NCBI GenBank assembly: GCA_036770365.1
Contig: DAIPJH010000008.1
Span: forward strand, 45,115 to 109,114
DNA from: DAIPJH01 sp036770365
Lineage (GTDB): Bacteria; Pseudomonadota; Alphaproteobacteria; Rickettsiales; UBA998
Reading direction: 5' to 3'
DNA length: 64,000 bases
A model generated the notes under the pieces. It did not search any database. It worked only from the letters and a program-made list of their open reading frames with translations, and had not been told where the DNA came from. The stretch's first letter is position 1; each line of letters opens with the position of its first letter. The translations under genes and the position numbers were made by a program. Positions 35,151-44,786 of this stretch are shown one piece after another.

Positions 35151-37769
35151 TTATTCTTGAATGCGTGTAATTTTTATATTTAACAACGCATTGTTATAAC
35201 TTTTTAAGTCAACATCCAGTATTGAATCTTCGTCAGTTTGCAATAACTTGGTTAATATTGTCTTATTATTCTGATTTACTTCTAAACTATACTTACCTTT
35301 TACTGGTACATGCCACTTCATCGCACCACGCCCATAGCCTTGGGTTGTGAACATTAATGAATTATTAATAAATGTCAAGTTATTAATTAACCAGCGACTA
35401 TCAATAAGGTAAGGTTTACTACTTTCAGGGTAATAACCAACCTGCTGTAACTGCGTTAATAAAATTTCCGCTTCATGTTTTGATGGGTCTAGCGCAACAT
35501 ATAAAGAACCTTGAAGATACCTAAATCCTAACACAGATGAAGAATGCTCCATATCCACAGCAAGTAAAGCTGCATCATCAAACCGTATCGTTGCCACATG
35601 CCCGCGATTAATAATCTTATAATGACCATCACCAAGCTGCTGAATTTTCACGTGATAAAAATCATTTGCCATCATCGCAAAATCCGCCGCCATCATAGGA
35701 ATAATGTCTTGCGTACGCGCAAAATCAAAATTATCTTTTAATGCAGTGAGGCTTGCTTGCTTCTGCCCTGAATACACATGGTAATACACGTTAAATGGCT
35801 GTACCCGCTTAGGATGGTCAGTATTTTCTGCTGTGGCACGCAGATATTTAAATCCAAAGAAGCGGTCTGTCCAAAGGTTAGTATAGGTATTCTCATTACT
35901 ATTTGAAGAATAAATTTGACGCTCTTGCCCCACTTCTAATCCAATAGGAGAAACAGACGTGTAGGAAGGATATTCCATATCAAAACGTGAATCACCCCCA
36001 TTGATATTGGCAAATCCCGCCTCACGCGTCACGCGCAGTGCCTCTTCATAAGGACTAGTATTACCAGACCACTGCACCAAACGCACTCTTTTGCCCGTAG
36101 GTGCAAGTGCGTTCACTACCTTCGCTGCTCCTTCAATTTCTCGATGAATATCGTATGGACCACAGGCAAAACTACGTGGCGTTTCGTAATACCTGCTATT
36201 AAAATCGCTTTTTTGTGACTTCTTCGCTTCCATCTCAGGATGTTGTTTAAAATAACTTTCCCAACCATCAGTTGATTTTCCTTGCCCCATCAACGTACTA
36301 TACAATCCCTTTTTAGACGCGGGCTTTTCAGGATACATACCCAATAACGGCACTTCTTTTGCAACATCATGGTCGGCAAAATACTGCCAATACAAAGGGT
36401 GCGTATAGGTATGGCTTGCGGGTTCAACGTTGGGGAGCGCAAAGATCTCTTTTGCGATACGTGCGCTCTCAGGTCGCCCATAACAATCATCTTCCATCTC
36501 ACCCGCGATGACGCTAACGCTCGTAGGAATATCAGGATAGGCTTTTAATATCTCTTCTTTGATCACTTCGGCTGAAATAGCGCGTTGGCGTTTATATCGT
36601 TCAATTTCAGAGATATTATTCCAACCATCTCCGTCGATATGACTATAAAACACGCGCTTACCATTCACGGTTGTCACATCAGCGATGGGTTCTTGATGAA
36701 TATCAAGTGTGGTCTTTAAGAATAAAAAAGGATCAATGTACCATTGCTGTATCAACGGGTCGATATTATCCTCTACCACAGCAAATTTATCGACAGGTGT
36801 AGGAGTAGTACTGTGTTTGCCCGTGGCATCCTCGCCCGTCACCAATGGCATCGCCTTCATAGCAACACTCGGCGCAGCCTCACCTAATTTCTTTTTTGGA
36901 GTCAATGTATTGACCACCGCCGCCGAGGATGGTGCTACTGGTGTCCCATTTTTATCTTTCTTAACGATCTGTTCATAGGCCACCACTTTGCCCTTATTCG
37001 CAGCTTTATATTTTTTCTGTGCTTCTGTCTCAATCGAGATCAAAGGATAACCTTCAAAAATCGCATACCCACCTGCAACATAGCCACCTTTTGGGCTGGT
37101 GATAACCAAATCACTCACATATTCAGGCTCAACATGCGTACGCACACGTAAATGCGAAACCGAACGCCCTGTAATCGCCACTGTTCCCAAATAAGGCGGC
37201 AATGCCTTTGGCAACGGACGCTCAAACTCAATCATTTTTTTGTCTTTATCAATGATCTCAGAAGCATAGGTAATCGAACTCCACGAATTCAGATCCTTCA
37301 TCCCAAGTTGGAATAAAAAGCTATTGAGACGCTCCATCCCGCCTTTAGCAAGGCGCAGATCATCCCCAATACCAAGATTTTCCATGATAATAATTTTAAC
37401 CCCGCGGTGCATCGCGGCTTCCAGCCAATCCAGATAGGCACTGGGGTTTTTAACGTAACGCCCTGCAGCCAACCACACGACAATGCCGCGAACATCTTCA
37501 CCCACTTCAGGCAATGGCTTTTCTACATCCACATAATGCATATTTAAACCCAAGTGATTTGCGGGCATTTCCAAGAACATATGGTTGAGTGAGTTCATTG
37601 CCCCATCACTGTCCTTACTGCTATACAGTGCTAACAAGGTACGTTTGATCTGAATAGGTTTTTTAAGAGATGACGTTGCGTCCGCCGAACTTGAAAACGG
37701 CATAACGACCATCATCATAACAGCTGCCATCAGCAGCCCCGCGTGCATACGTACTTTTAACCTGTTCAT
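35151..37769 (-). CDS. pelA: Pel deacetylase part of PelA
   Basis: Exported 872-residue protein corresponding to the middle and C-terminal parts of Pseudomonas PelA. It has its own signal peptide (residues 1-31), a Rossmann-like domain (about 40-230), a linker, and a polysaccharide deacetylase domain with catalytic and metal motifs HIDGDGW (near residue 376) and SHTYTHPLYW (near residue 453), then a beta-rich C-terminal domain. It removes acetyl groups from Pel in the periplasm. The GH114-type hydrolase domain, normally fused at the N-terminus, is encoded by the preceding gene, with which the start overlaps by four bases. Confidence 0.92.
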   Translation of the reverse strand: MNRLKVRMHAGLLMAAVMMMVVMPFSSSADATSSLKKPIQIKRTLLALYSSKDSDGAMNSLNHMFLEMPANHLGLNMHYVDVEKPLPEVGEDVRGIVVWLAAGRYVKNPSAYLDWLEAAMHRGVKIIIMENLGIGDDLRLAKGGMERLNSFLFQLGMKDLNSWSSITYASEIIDKDKKMIEFERPLPKALPPYLGTVAITGRSVSHLRVRTHVEPEYVSDLVITSPKGGYVAGGYAIFEGYPLISIETEAQKKYKAANKGKVVAYEQIVKKDKNGTPVAPSSAAVVNTLTPKKKLGEAAPSVAMKAMPLVTGEDATGKHSTTPTPVDKFAVVEDNIDPLIQQWYIDPFLFLKTTLDIHQEPIADVTTVNGKRVFYSHIDGDGWNNISEIERYKRQRAISAEVIKEEILKAYPDIPTSVSVIAGEMEDDCYGRPESARIAKEIFALPNVEPASHTYTHPLYWQYFADHDVAKEVPLLGMYPEKPASKKGLYSTLMGQGKSTDGWESYFKQHPEMEAKKSQKSDFNSRYYETPRSFACGPYDIHREIEGAAKVVNALAPTGKRVRLVQWSGNTSPYEEALRVTREAGFANINGGDSRFDMEYPSYTSVSPIGLEVGQERQIYSSNSNENTYTNLWTDRFFGFKYLRATAENTDHPKRVQPFNVYYHVYSGQKQASLTALKDNFDFARTQDIIPMMAADFAMMANDFYHVKIQQLGDGHYKIINRGHVATIRFDDAALLAVDMEHSSSVLGFRYLQGSLYVALDPSKHEAEILLTQLQQVGYYPESSKPYLIDSRWLINNLTFINNSLMFTTQGYGRGAMKWHVPVKGKYSLEVNQNNKTILTKLLQTDEDSILDVDLKSYNNALLNIKITRIQE

Positions 37770-38668
37770 GGCGTTACCTGTGCGTGCTTAGAAACATCAG
37801 GTTCAGGATGAACAAGCTGCAAATCTTGTGTTGTGACGTAAGGGACAAACCCCTCCAAGCGCTGCATTTCATACAGTTTGGTGATACCAACTTTGTCCGC
37901 CATATCCCAATAATCCAATGTATAGATCTTTAATTCTGGTACAGATTGCTTGGCGGTCTTCAACATGGTCAATACATGCCCACGCGCCCCTTCATCAAAT
38001 AACACAGGCTTTGCATGTTGCGCGCGCGCATCCGCCAAAGTACTTTCTGCCAACACCATATCTACCTTCATCTGCACCCGCGGCAAAAGAGTAAACGCAC
38101 GATTCAGCATGATCTTCAGATACGGAAAATGCATGCGTATCGCCCCAATCGTCTGAACCGCGGCTTGCCCCATTCCTGCATACGATGCGGGTTGACGTTC
38201 CTCTAGTGCGACTGCATCATCAAGCGTATCGAGCATAATTCCGTTGAATCCTTGTTTAACCAACTCAGGGACGATCACATCAATCAAAAGTTCTGCCCAC
38301 TCACGCTTGCGTATATCAATATATTCTCGTCCCTTATCACCATCTGGACGTATCAGCAGCCCTGCCTTTTTCAAATCTTCATAGTGACTGCGGTAAGCTA
38401 CCGCTTCAAACACACTAACATAACCAAGAATAGACTTACCTCGATTTTGCAGCTCCCGAAGAGGCGGGTGCTTATCCGCATCAAACACGATCACATCATA
38501 AGGCAGAAACGTCTCAGGTTTTTCAGCTTCACCATAATAGACCACAAAACGCTCACGCTGATTTTCGGTGATGGTCATCATGCTTTCTGCGCGTACATTA
38601 AAAGTCAAACCTGCTCCAACAAGTATACACACAACAAAACCCATCCACCATGTCACTGTCATATTCAC
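37766..38668 (-). CDS. Pel glycoside hydrolase part of PelA (GH114-like)
   Basis: A 300-residue exported protein matching the N-terminal hydrolase domain of PelA (endo-alpha-1,4-N-acetylgalactosaminidase family). N-terminal signal or anchor helix in residues 6-24; (beta/alpha)8 motifs ILGYVSVFEA, GFNGIMLDTLDDA and DMVLAEST, where Glu208 is the likely catalytic residue. The stop overlaps the deacetylase start (ATGA) and the start overlaps the epimerase stop in the same way. It is the split-off hydrolase of PelA; I leave the symbol empty to avoid two genes with one name. Confidence 0.88.
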   Translation of the reverse strand: MNMTVTWWMGFVVCILVGAGLTFNVRAESMMTITENQRERFVVYYGEAEKPETFLPYDVIVFDADKHPPLRELQNRGKSILGYVSVFEAVAYRSHYEDLKKAGLLIRPDGDKGREYIDIRKREWAELLIDVIVPELVKQGFNGIMLDTLDDAVALEERQPASYAGMGQAAVQTIGAIRMHFPYLKIMLNRAFTLLPRVQMKVDMVLAESTLADARAQHAKPVLFDEGARGHVLTMLKTAKQSVPELKIYTLDYWDMADKVGITKLYEMQRLEGFVPYVTTQDLQLVHPEPDVSKHAQVTP

Positions 38669-39633
38669 GCGTTATCCGTCCCCTGCTTTTTCACTGACGA
38701 AGGCGCAAGCATACGCCTTAATCCCTCTTCTAGTGTCGTTTGTGCCGTGATCGCCAACGTTCTCATAAGATATTCTGGATTTCCAAGCGATGCGCGAATA
38801 TCACCACTGCGAGCATTTGCAAACTCTTTTGTCACGCTTTTTCCTATCACGCGTTCAATCGTCTGCGCTAGTTCCAATAAATTCACCGAATTTCCTGTAC
38901 AAACATTTGCTACATCTGCCATCGGGGTTTCTGCTCGCTCCAACATGTGCATCGCTGCCACTAAAGTCCGCACTACATCACCCACATAGATAAAATCCCG
39001 CGTCTGCAAACCATCCCCATAAAAAGTAATGGGCAGCCCTTCGCTGATGCGTTTTACAAAAATGGAAATCACTCCAGAATAAGGTGAAGTCGGGTCTTGC
39101 CGTTCGCCGTACACATTAAAGAACCTTAAGCCAAAGCTTTTCAAGCCATGTACCACCGCACCCACTTGTGCATGTTGCTCACACGCCAACTTATCTGCGC
39201 CATACGCGGTAAGCGGCGCAGGAGTCTCCGTCTCCACCAATGGCAGATGATCATTATTACCATAAATTGCGGCTGATGAGGCATAAACAATTGGGATGGA
39301 CTTTTCGAGTTTACTGCTTGCTGCCAACAGATTGACCATCCCCGTTACATTGACCTCATGGGTATATTCCCACTGTAATTTTGACATTTCAACCGAAGCC
39401 ACCGCCGCCAAATGAAATACTCCCTTTACGCACGGCAATAATTTTGCAAGAAGCACACGATCACGTACATCACCCTGCTCAAACCACACATCTTTAGGCA
39501 TATTTTCACGCTTGCCTGTCGACAAATCATCTAACACTAAAACATTCTCGCCACAGGCAAGCAACGCGTCACATACATGCGACCCGATAAACCCTGCTCC
39601 ACCTGTTACTAAATACGCCATTACCCTTGCCAT
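38665..39633 (-). CDS. NAD-dependent sugar epimerase, PelX-like
   Basis: Extended SDR enzyme of 322 residues. NAD-binding VTGGAGFIGSHV near the N-terminus, Ser in VYASSAAIYG and the catalytic YGADK. As first gene of the pel operon it corresponds in place and family to PelX, a UDP-GlcNAc C4-epimerase that supplies UDP-GalNAc for Pel in some pseudomonads. Another nucleotide-sugar substrate is possible. The ATG at 39621 is an alternative start 12 bases in. The stop overlaps the next start by four bases. Confidence 0.85.
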   Translation of the reverse strand: MARVMAYLVTGGAGFIGSHVCDALLACGENVLVLDDLSTGKRENMPKDVWFEQGDVRDRVLLAKLLPCVKGVFHLAAVASVEMSKLQWEYTHEVNVTGMVNLLAASSKLEKSIPIVYASSAAIYGNNDHLPLVETETPAPLTAYGADKLACEQHAQVGAVVHGLKSFGLRFFNVYGERQDPTSPYSGVISIFVKRISEGLPITFYGDGLQTRDFIYVGDVVRTLVAAMHMLERAETPMADVANVCTGNSVNLLELAQTIERVIGKSVTKEFANARSGDIRASLGNPEYLMRTLAITAQTTLEEGLRRMLAPSSVKKQGTDNA

Positions 39634-39651
39634 TCTTTTTTAAAAAAGGGC

Positions 39652-39684
39652 ATCATAACGGTGTTGTAGTTAATTAAAACTTAA
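39652..39684 (-). promoter_or_regulatory. Candidate CtrA-type promoter of the pel operon
   Basis: On the minus strand the sequence TTAAGTTTTAATTAAC gives the full CtrA site TTAA-N7-TTAAC (39684 to 39669). Twelve bases on is TATGAT (39657 to 39652), a 5 of 6 match to the -10 consensus, and the pel operon ATG is 19 bases further. CtrA-activated promoters of alphaproteobacteria have this arrangement. The site is AT-rich, so chance is a real alternative. Confidence 0.45.
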
Positions 39685-39764
39685 AAGCGCATATGGCATA
39701 CGAAAGCGTGCTACAATACGACATCAGGCATGTATAGACAAAACGAAGCTTTTCTCTTCGTACT

Positions 39765-40685
39765 TTAGAGCAAATGTTTTCCTTGAGCTAAGAGCTTTTC
39801 ACCAACGGCACGACCTATTGCCTCGGCGTCCGAAACGATACCACGCATCTCCATCTGCACCATTTCCGTACCATCCAGCGCATATAAAGTCGCCTTCAGA
39901 TGCAGTGTATCCTTATTCTCCAGCACAGCATGCACACCAATTGGCGTGCGGCATGACCCTTGGAGCGCGTGTAAGCATGCACGTTCCGCCGTGATACGCG
40001 AAAACGTAGGTTGGTGATGAATAGCCGACAATAACTGTAGAACATCCTTATCTTCTGCGCGGCACTCTACTCCAATTGCACCTTGAGCAACCGCAGGCAA
40101 ACATACCTCGTACGGCACAATATGTGTGACATGCGCATCCAACCCTAAACGCTTCAGCCCCGCCAGCGCGAGCAACGTCGCGTCCACCTCTTTGTTCTGC
40201 CATTTCTCGATACGTGTTGGCACATTACCACGAAACGGTACAATCTTCAGATCAGGACGCTGGACACGAAGCTGCGCAGATCGGCGCACCGAGGATGTCC
40301 CCACTACTGCTCCCACTGGTAAATCTTTGATACCTCCACGATGATGCGAAAGCAGCGCATCCCGCGTATCTTCACGCTCTAGCACACATTCGATCACCAG
40401 CCCTTCTGGCAACTCGGTTTCCATATCTTTCATCGAATGCACGGCAATATCAATATCACCCACAAGCAGCGCATCTTCTAATTCTTTGGCAAACAAGGCC
40501 TTACCGCCGATATCCGCAAGGCAAACATGGGTATTTTTATCACCAGATGTCAATACTACCACCTGCTGCACTCTCAGTGATGGATGTGCTTCTATTAGCA
40601 AACGCTCAACCTCTGCCGCCTGCCACAGCGCGAGCGCACTGCCGCGTGTACCTAAACGAAGCGTGGAGCGAGAAAATGAAGGCAT
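39765..40685 (-). CDS. hemC: Porphobilinogen deaminase (hydroxymethylbilane synthase)
   Basis: Joins four porphobilinogens into hydroxymethylbilane in haem synthesis. The 306-residue protein has LGTRGSALALWQA near the N-terminus, the catalytic region HSMKDMETELPEGL, and the dipyrromethane-carrying cysteine in LQGSCRTPIGVHA. The start at 40685 follows AAAGGAA; an earlier ATG adds 29 unrelated residues and would overlap the divergent promoter region. Divergent from tsaD. Confidence 0.96.
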   Translation of the reverse strand: MPSFSRSTLRLGTRGSALALWQAAEVERLLIEAHPSLRVQQVVVLTSGDKNTHVCLADIGGKALFAKELEDALLVGDIDIAVHSMKDMETELPEGLVIECVLEREDTRDALLSHHRGGIKDLPVGAVVGTSSVRRSAQLRVQRPDLKIVPFRGNVPTRIEKWQNKEVDATLLALAGLKRLGLDAHVTHIVPYEVCLPAVAQGAIGVECRAEDKDVLQLLSAIHHQPTFSRITAERACLHALQGSCRTPIGVHAVLENKDTLHLKATLYALDGTEMVQMEMRGIVSDAEAIGRAVGEKLLAQGKHLL

Positions 40686-40750
40686 AAAATTCCTTTCAAC
40701 AGGCAGCAGCTTGACGTATAAGCCTCTATCTAAACAATTCAGAGACCTTT

Positions 40751-41818
40751 GTGAACAAGAAAGCTGCACCACTTACCATTCTTGGTATCGAAACCAGTTG
40801 CGACGAAACCGCTGTGGCGATCGTGCGCACCGACAAAACTATTGTAGCGAATGTTGTCCATTCACAACTTGAGGAGCATTCGCCGTATGGCGGCGTTGTG
40901 CCTGAAATTGCTGCACGTGCGCATATGGATTATCTTGATAATATTGTAAATCAGGCACTTCATGACGCAAAGATGACACTCTCAGACATTGATGCCTTTG
41001 CAGTAACTTCTGGTCCCGGACTCATTGGCGGGGTGATCGTGGGAGTGATGGCGGCGAAAGCCTATGCGTCGGTGCTAAGAAAACCCATCTACGGCATCAA
41101 TCACCTAGAAGGTCACGCACTGACAGCGCGCCTGACGGGTGAGGTAAGCTTTCCTTATCTTTTACTGCTCGTTTCAGGCGGACATTGCCAGATTCTTATC
41201 GTCGAAGACGTCGGCAACTACACCTTACTCGGCGGGACGCTTGACGACGCTCTCGGTGAAGCCTTTGACAAAACCGCCAAAATGATGGGACTTGGTTATC
41301 CGGGGGGACCGCAACTTGAAAAAATCGCACGCGAAGGCAATCCGCTACGCTTTGCTTTCCCTCGCCCTTTGCTTGACCGCGCAGGCTGCGATTTTTCCTT
41401 CTCAGGACTCAAAACTGCGGTACGCCTCACCCTACAAGACCTCAGCGCAAAGCAAAACGGCAGCATCAGCGAACAAGACAAAGCCGACATCGCCGCATCT
41501 TTTCAATATACCGCTGCACTCGTGTTAGAAAATCGTTTGCGCCATGCCATGCTCACTTTTACCTCACGCTTTCCTGAAAGCAAACAGCTTGTCCTTGCGG
41601 GCGGCGTTGCTGCCAATAACTATTTAAGACAAAAGCTTGAAGAAGTATGCTTATCTTTTAGCTTAACGCTCACCTGCCCTCCTATCGCACTATGTACCGA
41701 CAACGCTGCGATGATTGCATGGGCAGCCTGCGAGCGCATCAATGCTGGAATCGCCCCGCAGAAAGTAATTGAACCTGTGGCGCGGTGGAGTTTGTGTCTT
41801 CAAGATGTCCACCCATGA
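40751..41818 (+). CDS. tsaD: tRNA N6-threonylcarbamoyladenosine transferase subunit TsaD
   Basis: Kae1-family enzyme that places threonylcarbamoyl on A37 of tRNAs reading ANN codons. The start codon is GTG. It shows LGIETSCDETAVAIV, the metal-binding HLEGH and the ATP-binding VSGGH and FSGLKTAVR motifs, in 355 residues, the normal length. It is divergent from hemC, with 65 bases between the starts, a frequent pairing in alphaproteobacteria. The 200 bases after it hold no gene. Confidence 0.96.
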   Translation: MNKKAAPLTILGIETSCDETAVAIVRTDKTIVANVVHSQLEEHSPYGGVVPEIAARAHMDYLDNIVNQALHDAKMTLSDIDAFAVTSGPGLIGGVIVGVMAAKAYASVLRKPIYGINHLEGHALTARLTGEVSFPYLLLLVSGGHCQILIVEDVGNYTLLGGTLDDALGEAFDKTAKMMGLGYPGGPQLEKIAREGNPLRFAFPRPLLDRAGCDFSFSGLKTAVRLTLQDLSAKQNGSISEQDKADIAASFQYTAALVLENRLRHAMLTFTSRFPESKQLVLAGGVAANNYLRQKLEEVCLSFSLTLTCPPIALCTDNAAMIAWAACERINAGIAPQKVIEPVARWSLCLQDVHP

Positions 41819-42019
41819 AACCACCCCCCCTTTTATACTACTTGCTTTGATACTCTGTGCGCATCACCCTGCATGAACGGCAGAAACTCATCAAAACGTT
41901 TTTCATCCTACCAACATACAAGCAGAAATAGTCGCCATCAAAGAAACATGCAAACAACTCCTGAACCTCACTTCAAGAGTATGATATGTACTTAAACGAA
42001 AGGTGTGGAAGGGAGATAT

Positions 42020-42919
42020 CTAGTCTTTGTTCAACACAATCCGCACACGGCGGATACGACGTAAATCAGCTTCCATAATCTCTAAACGCCCAATGTTTGG
42101 AAGGTCTAATACCTCTCCGCGGGCAGGTACGCGCCCAAGCCGTAAAAAAATAAGACCACCAAGCGAATCCGCCTCGTTGTCCTCATCATCCGTTGCCAGA
42201 TCAACATCCAGCTCTTCTTCGAGCTTATCAAGGCGTATGCGCGCATCCACGACATAGGTTGTGCCATTAATTGTATGCACAACATCTGCCTGACCGTCTT
42301 CCTCAGTATCGTGTTCATCTTGGATTTCACCAAAAATTTCTTCGAACACATCTTCCATCGTGATCAAGCCGTCCGTACCACCATATTCATCGACGACAAT
42401 CGCCATATGATCGCCTGAGATCCGCATTTGCAGCAGCAAATCAACAATTTTCATACTCGGCGCAACAAATAATGTTTTGCGAAGCACCGCATCCATATCA
42501 AACGGCTCATCCCCCGCAATCGCAGGCACAAGATCTTTTAAATGAATATAGCCCTTCAGCTTATCAAGACTTTCGCTATAGACAGGCATGCGCGTGTGAC
42601 GTTCTTTTTGCAATACCTCTTTGAGTTCAGACAAAGTGATATCATACTCCACCGCGACAATATCACTGCGCGAAATCATCACCTCTTCCGCCGTACGCTC
42701 TCCTAATGAGAGCATATTCTTAAGCATTGTTTTTTCTTCTTGTGTAAACGGCTCACCGCGCCCATTCTCAGCGGCATCCTCCAGTACTTCTTCAATGGCA
42801 TCTTTAATATGATCGGGACTCTCAAACTCTTTATCCGGACGCACCAAACCCAAACTGCGCTTGAAAATACTCACAAATGAACCTTCCGAAGATTTACGAC
42901 TGCTACTGTCCGATTCCAT
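42020..42919 (-). CDS. corC: CorC/HlyC-type CBS-domain protein
   Basis: A cytosolic protein of 299 residues with two CBS domains (about residues 80-195) and a C-terminal CorC_HlyC (transporter-associated) domain. Motifs are TAEEVMISRSDIVAVE, RMPVYSESLDKLKGYIHLKDL and IVVDEYGGTDGLITMEDVFEEIFGEI. CorC is linked to magnesium and cobalt efflux; the old name hemolysin for this family is misleading. It is the third gene of phoH-ybeY-corC on the minus strand; lnt, the frequent fourth gene, is missing here. Confidence 0.92.
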   Translation of the reverse strand: MESDSSSRKSSEGSFVSIFKRSLGLVRPDKEFESPDHIKDAIEEVLEDAAENGRGEPFTQEEKTMLKNMLSLGERTAEEVMISRSDIVAVEYDITLSELKEVLQKERHTRMPVYSESLDKLKGYIHLKDLVPAIAGDEPFDMDAVLRKTLFVAPSMKIVDLLLQMRISGDHMAIVVDEYGGTDGLITMEDVFEEIFGEIQDEHDTEEDGQADVVHTINGTTYVVDARIRLDKLEEELDVDLATDDEDNEADSLGGLIFLRLGRVPARGEVLDLPNIGRLEIMEADLRRIRRVRIVLNKD

Positions 42920-42941
42920 GGCGTTTTATACTCTCCATAAC

Positions 42942-43424
42942 TTATTCGTAAGGATTACTTATCACAAAACCCGCTAGTAACGCAACCTCCCTAGCTTCCA
43001 TTTCTTCTGCTTCTGCCTCCACTTCATGATCATAGCCAAGCACATGGAGTACCCCATGTACCAACAAATGGGTTGCATGATGCCATAACAGCTTTTTCTG
43101 CTCGGCGGCCTCACGCTCTAACGTATCAAGACTCAAAATCACATCACCCAACATTTCATCATCCTTTGCAGGAAAGGACAACACATTGGTTGGCATATCT
43201 TTGCCACGAAAATCATGATTAAGCGACTGAATCATCACATCATTCGCAAGAACAATCGCAATCTGCCCTTCAACTTCTTCAGCATGCAACACCTGTTGTA
43301 CCACAGCACGCACTTTAGCCACAACATCAGGCATCACCACACGCCAACGTTCATCGTCAACCACTACCGTGATAGGATGATCTTCCTCACCTTCTTGTTC
43401 ATGATGACATGTCACGTGCGACAT
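42942..43424 (-). CDS. ybeY: Endoribonuclease YbeY
   Basis: Single-strand RNase needed for 16S rRNA 3' maturation and ribosome quality control. The 160-residue protein has the zinc site HGVLHVLGYDH in its C-terminal half. It lies four bases after phoH and 22 before corC, the conserved YbeZ-YbeY-YbeX order. The N-terminal 15 residues are His/Glu-rich and vary between species. Confidence 0.95.
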   Translation of the reverse strand: MSHVTCHHEQEGEEDHPITVVVDDERWRVVMPDVVAKVRAVVQQVLHAEEVEGQIAIVLANDVMIQSLNHDFRGKDMPTNVLSFPAKDDEMLGDVILSLDTLEREAAEQKKLLWHHATHLLVHGVLHVLGYDHEVEAEAEEMEAREVALLAGFVISNPYE

Positions 43425-43428
43425 AGGC

Positions 43429-44553
43429 CTAAGACTCAGCCTGCTCTTCGAGTTCTTCCATCACACTGCCGTCAGGGCGACGACGTTCTGGCGTGAGCGA
43501 TCCGCGTGGACGCACCCCTTTATCCCAATCATCATACGCCTGCACGATACGCGCAGCAAGCGGGTGTCGTACGACGTCACCATCAGAGAATGTCACAATA
43601 CCAATCCCATCTATATGCTCCACTTTGCGCACACAATCATGCAAACCTGATTTAATATCTTTCGGCAAATCGGTTTGTGTCAAATCCCCTGTTATCACCA
43701 TATGTGAGTTTTCTCCAAGACGGGTCAAAAACATCTTCATTTGGGTTGGAGTAGTATTTTGCGCTTCATCCAAAATCACAAACGCATTGGACAAGGTACG
43801 ACCACGCATAAATGCCAACGGCGCAACTTCAATCTCCCCCTGCTCACTCATTTGCGTGATTTTTTCAGGAGGCAACATATCAAACAGCGCGTCATAAAGC
43901 GGACGCAGAAATGGGTCAATTTTGTCTTTAATATCACCAGGCAGAAAACCTAATTTCTCGCCAGCTTCTACCGCTGGACGAGACAAAATAATCTTCCCAA
44001 CCTTATTGTTGAGATACATATAGACCGCCATTGCCACCGCAATATAGGTTTTCCCCGTCCCCGCAGGCCCGAGGGCGAACACCAAATCACTCTCAAACAT
44101 AGCGCGCATATAGTTCGCCTGCATGTGTGAATAAGGCTGAATGGTTTTACGCTGAGTACGAATAAATACATCAGACGCAATCGCGCCACGCTTTTTGTGT
44201 TTCGGATTTTTTTCTTCGTCTTTACGTCCTTTGATCTGTGCATCTGCCTGTGCATCCGTCATGGGTGGTGCCATACGAATCGCTGCCTCGACATCTTTAG
44301 GGGTGATATCATCACCTTTTTTAATGCGCACATAAAGATCGTTGAGAATTTTCTCAGAAAGCACCACATCACGCTTATTGCCCGTAATCGAAAGCATATT
44401 CCCGCGGGTGATAATCTCGACATCAAGCATTGTCTCTAATTTAAGCAAGTGCGCTTCTTGTTCCCCATGCAACATGGGAAGGAGAGAATTATCTTCAAAA
44501 AAGAGATTAGTTGAATAGGCTGGGATTTTACTTTGAGGAGGCTTTTTTACCAT
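43429..44553 (-). CDS. ybeZ: PhoH-like ATPase (YbeZ)
   Basis: P-loop ATPase of 374 residues that works with YbeY in RNA metabolism. Walker A is ALGPAGTGKTYIAVA, Walker B region is FVILDEAQNTTPTQMKMFLTR, and an N-terminal KH-like segment (EVIITRGN-type, residues 45-75) precedes them. The C-terminal tail is charged and variable. First gene of the phoH-ybeY-corC operon. Despite the name PhoH there is no Pho box in front of it. Confidence 0.94.
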   Translation of the reverse strand: MVKKPPQSKIPAYSTNLFFEDNSLLPMLHGEQEAHLLKLETMLDVEIITRGNMLSITGNKRDVVLSEKILNDLYVRIKKGDDITPKDVEAAIRMAPPMTDAQADAQIKGRKDEEKNPKHKKRGAIASDVFIRTQRKTIQPYSHMQANYMRAMFESDLVFALGPAGTGKTYIAVAMAVYMYLNNKVGKIILSRPAVEAGEKLGFLPGDIKDKIDPFLRPLYDALFDMLPPEKITQMSEQGEIEVAPLAFMRGRTLSNAFVILDEAQNTTPTQMKMFLTRLGENSHMVITGDLTQTDLPKDIKSGLHDCVRKVEHIDGIGIVTFSDGDVVRHPLAARIVQAYDDWDKGVRPRGSLTPERRRPDGSVMEELEEQAES

Positions 44554-44730
44554 GAAATCCTACGCTTTTGTGAGTGAGTTGAGGAGGGGATTTTTGCGTA
44601 TGCCACTTTGGGGCTACGAACAAAACTGAGAAGCATTACTGCCAACAAAAAGATTTCCACCTGCATCACGAGATATTCACTCCGCGAAGATTTATGTTGA
44701 TTAAGCCTAGCATAATTTTTTCAAAAAGCG

Positions 44731-44756
44731 AAATAAAAAAGGAGGAGAAATCCTCC
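44731..44756 (-). terminator. Rho-independent terminator
   Basis: On the minus strand a perfect 6-bp stem GGAGGA-TTTC-TCCTCC is followed by TTTTTTATTT. It lies 30 bases after the stop of the unknown gene at 44787 and so ends that transcript. Confidence 0.85.
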
Positions 44757-44786
44757 CCTCCTTCAACCAATATCTAGCACCACTAT

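Noticed and set aside
37766..37769. Frameshift as cause of the split PelA
   Set aside because: The downstream gene has its own signal peptide and a standard ATGA overlap, so the split looks genuine.
41819..42019. 200 bases after tsaD as a hidden gene
   Set aside because: Only a 40-codon frame of random composition is present; I see no RNA structure.
42020..42919. Hemolysin function for the CorC/HlyC protein
   Set aside because: The family name is historical; the domains are CBS and CorC_HlyC, pointing to ion transport.
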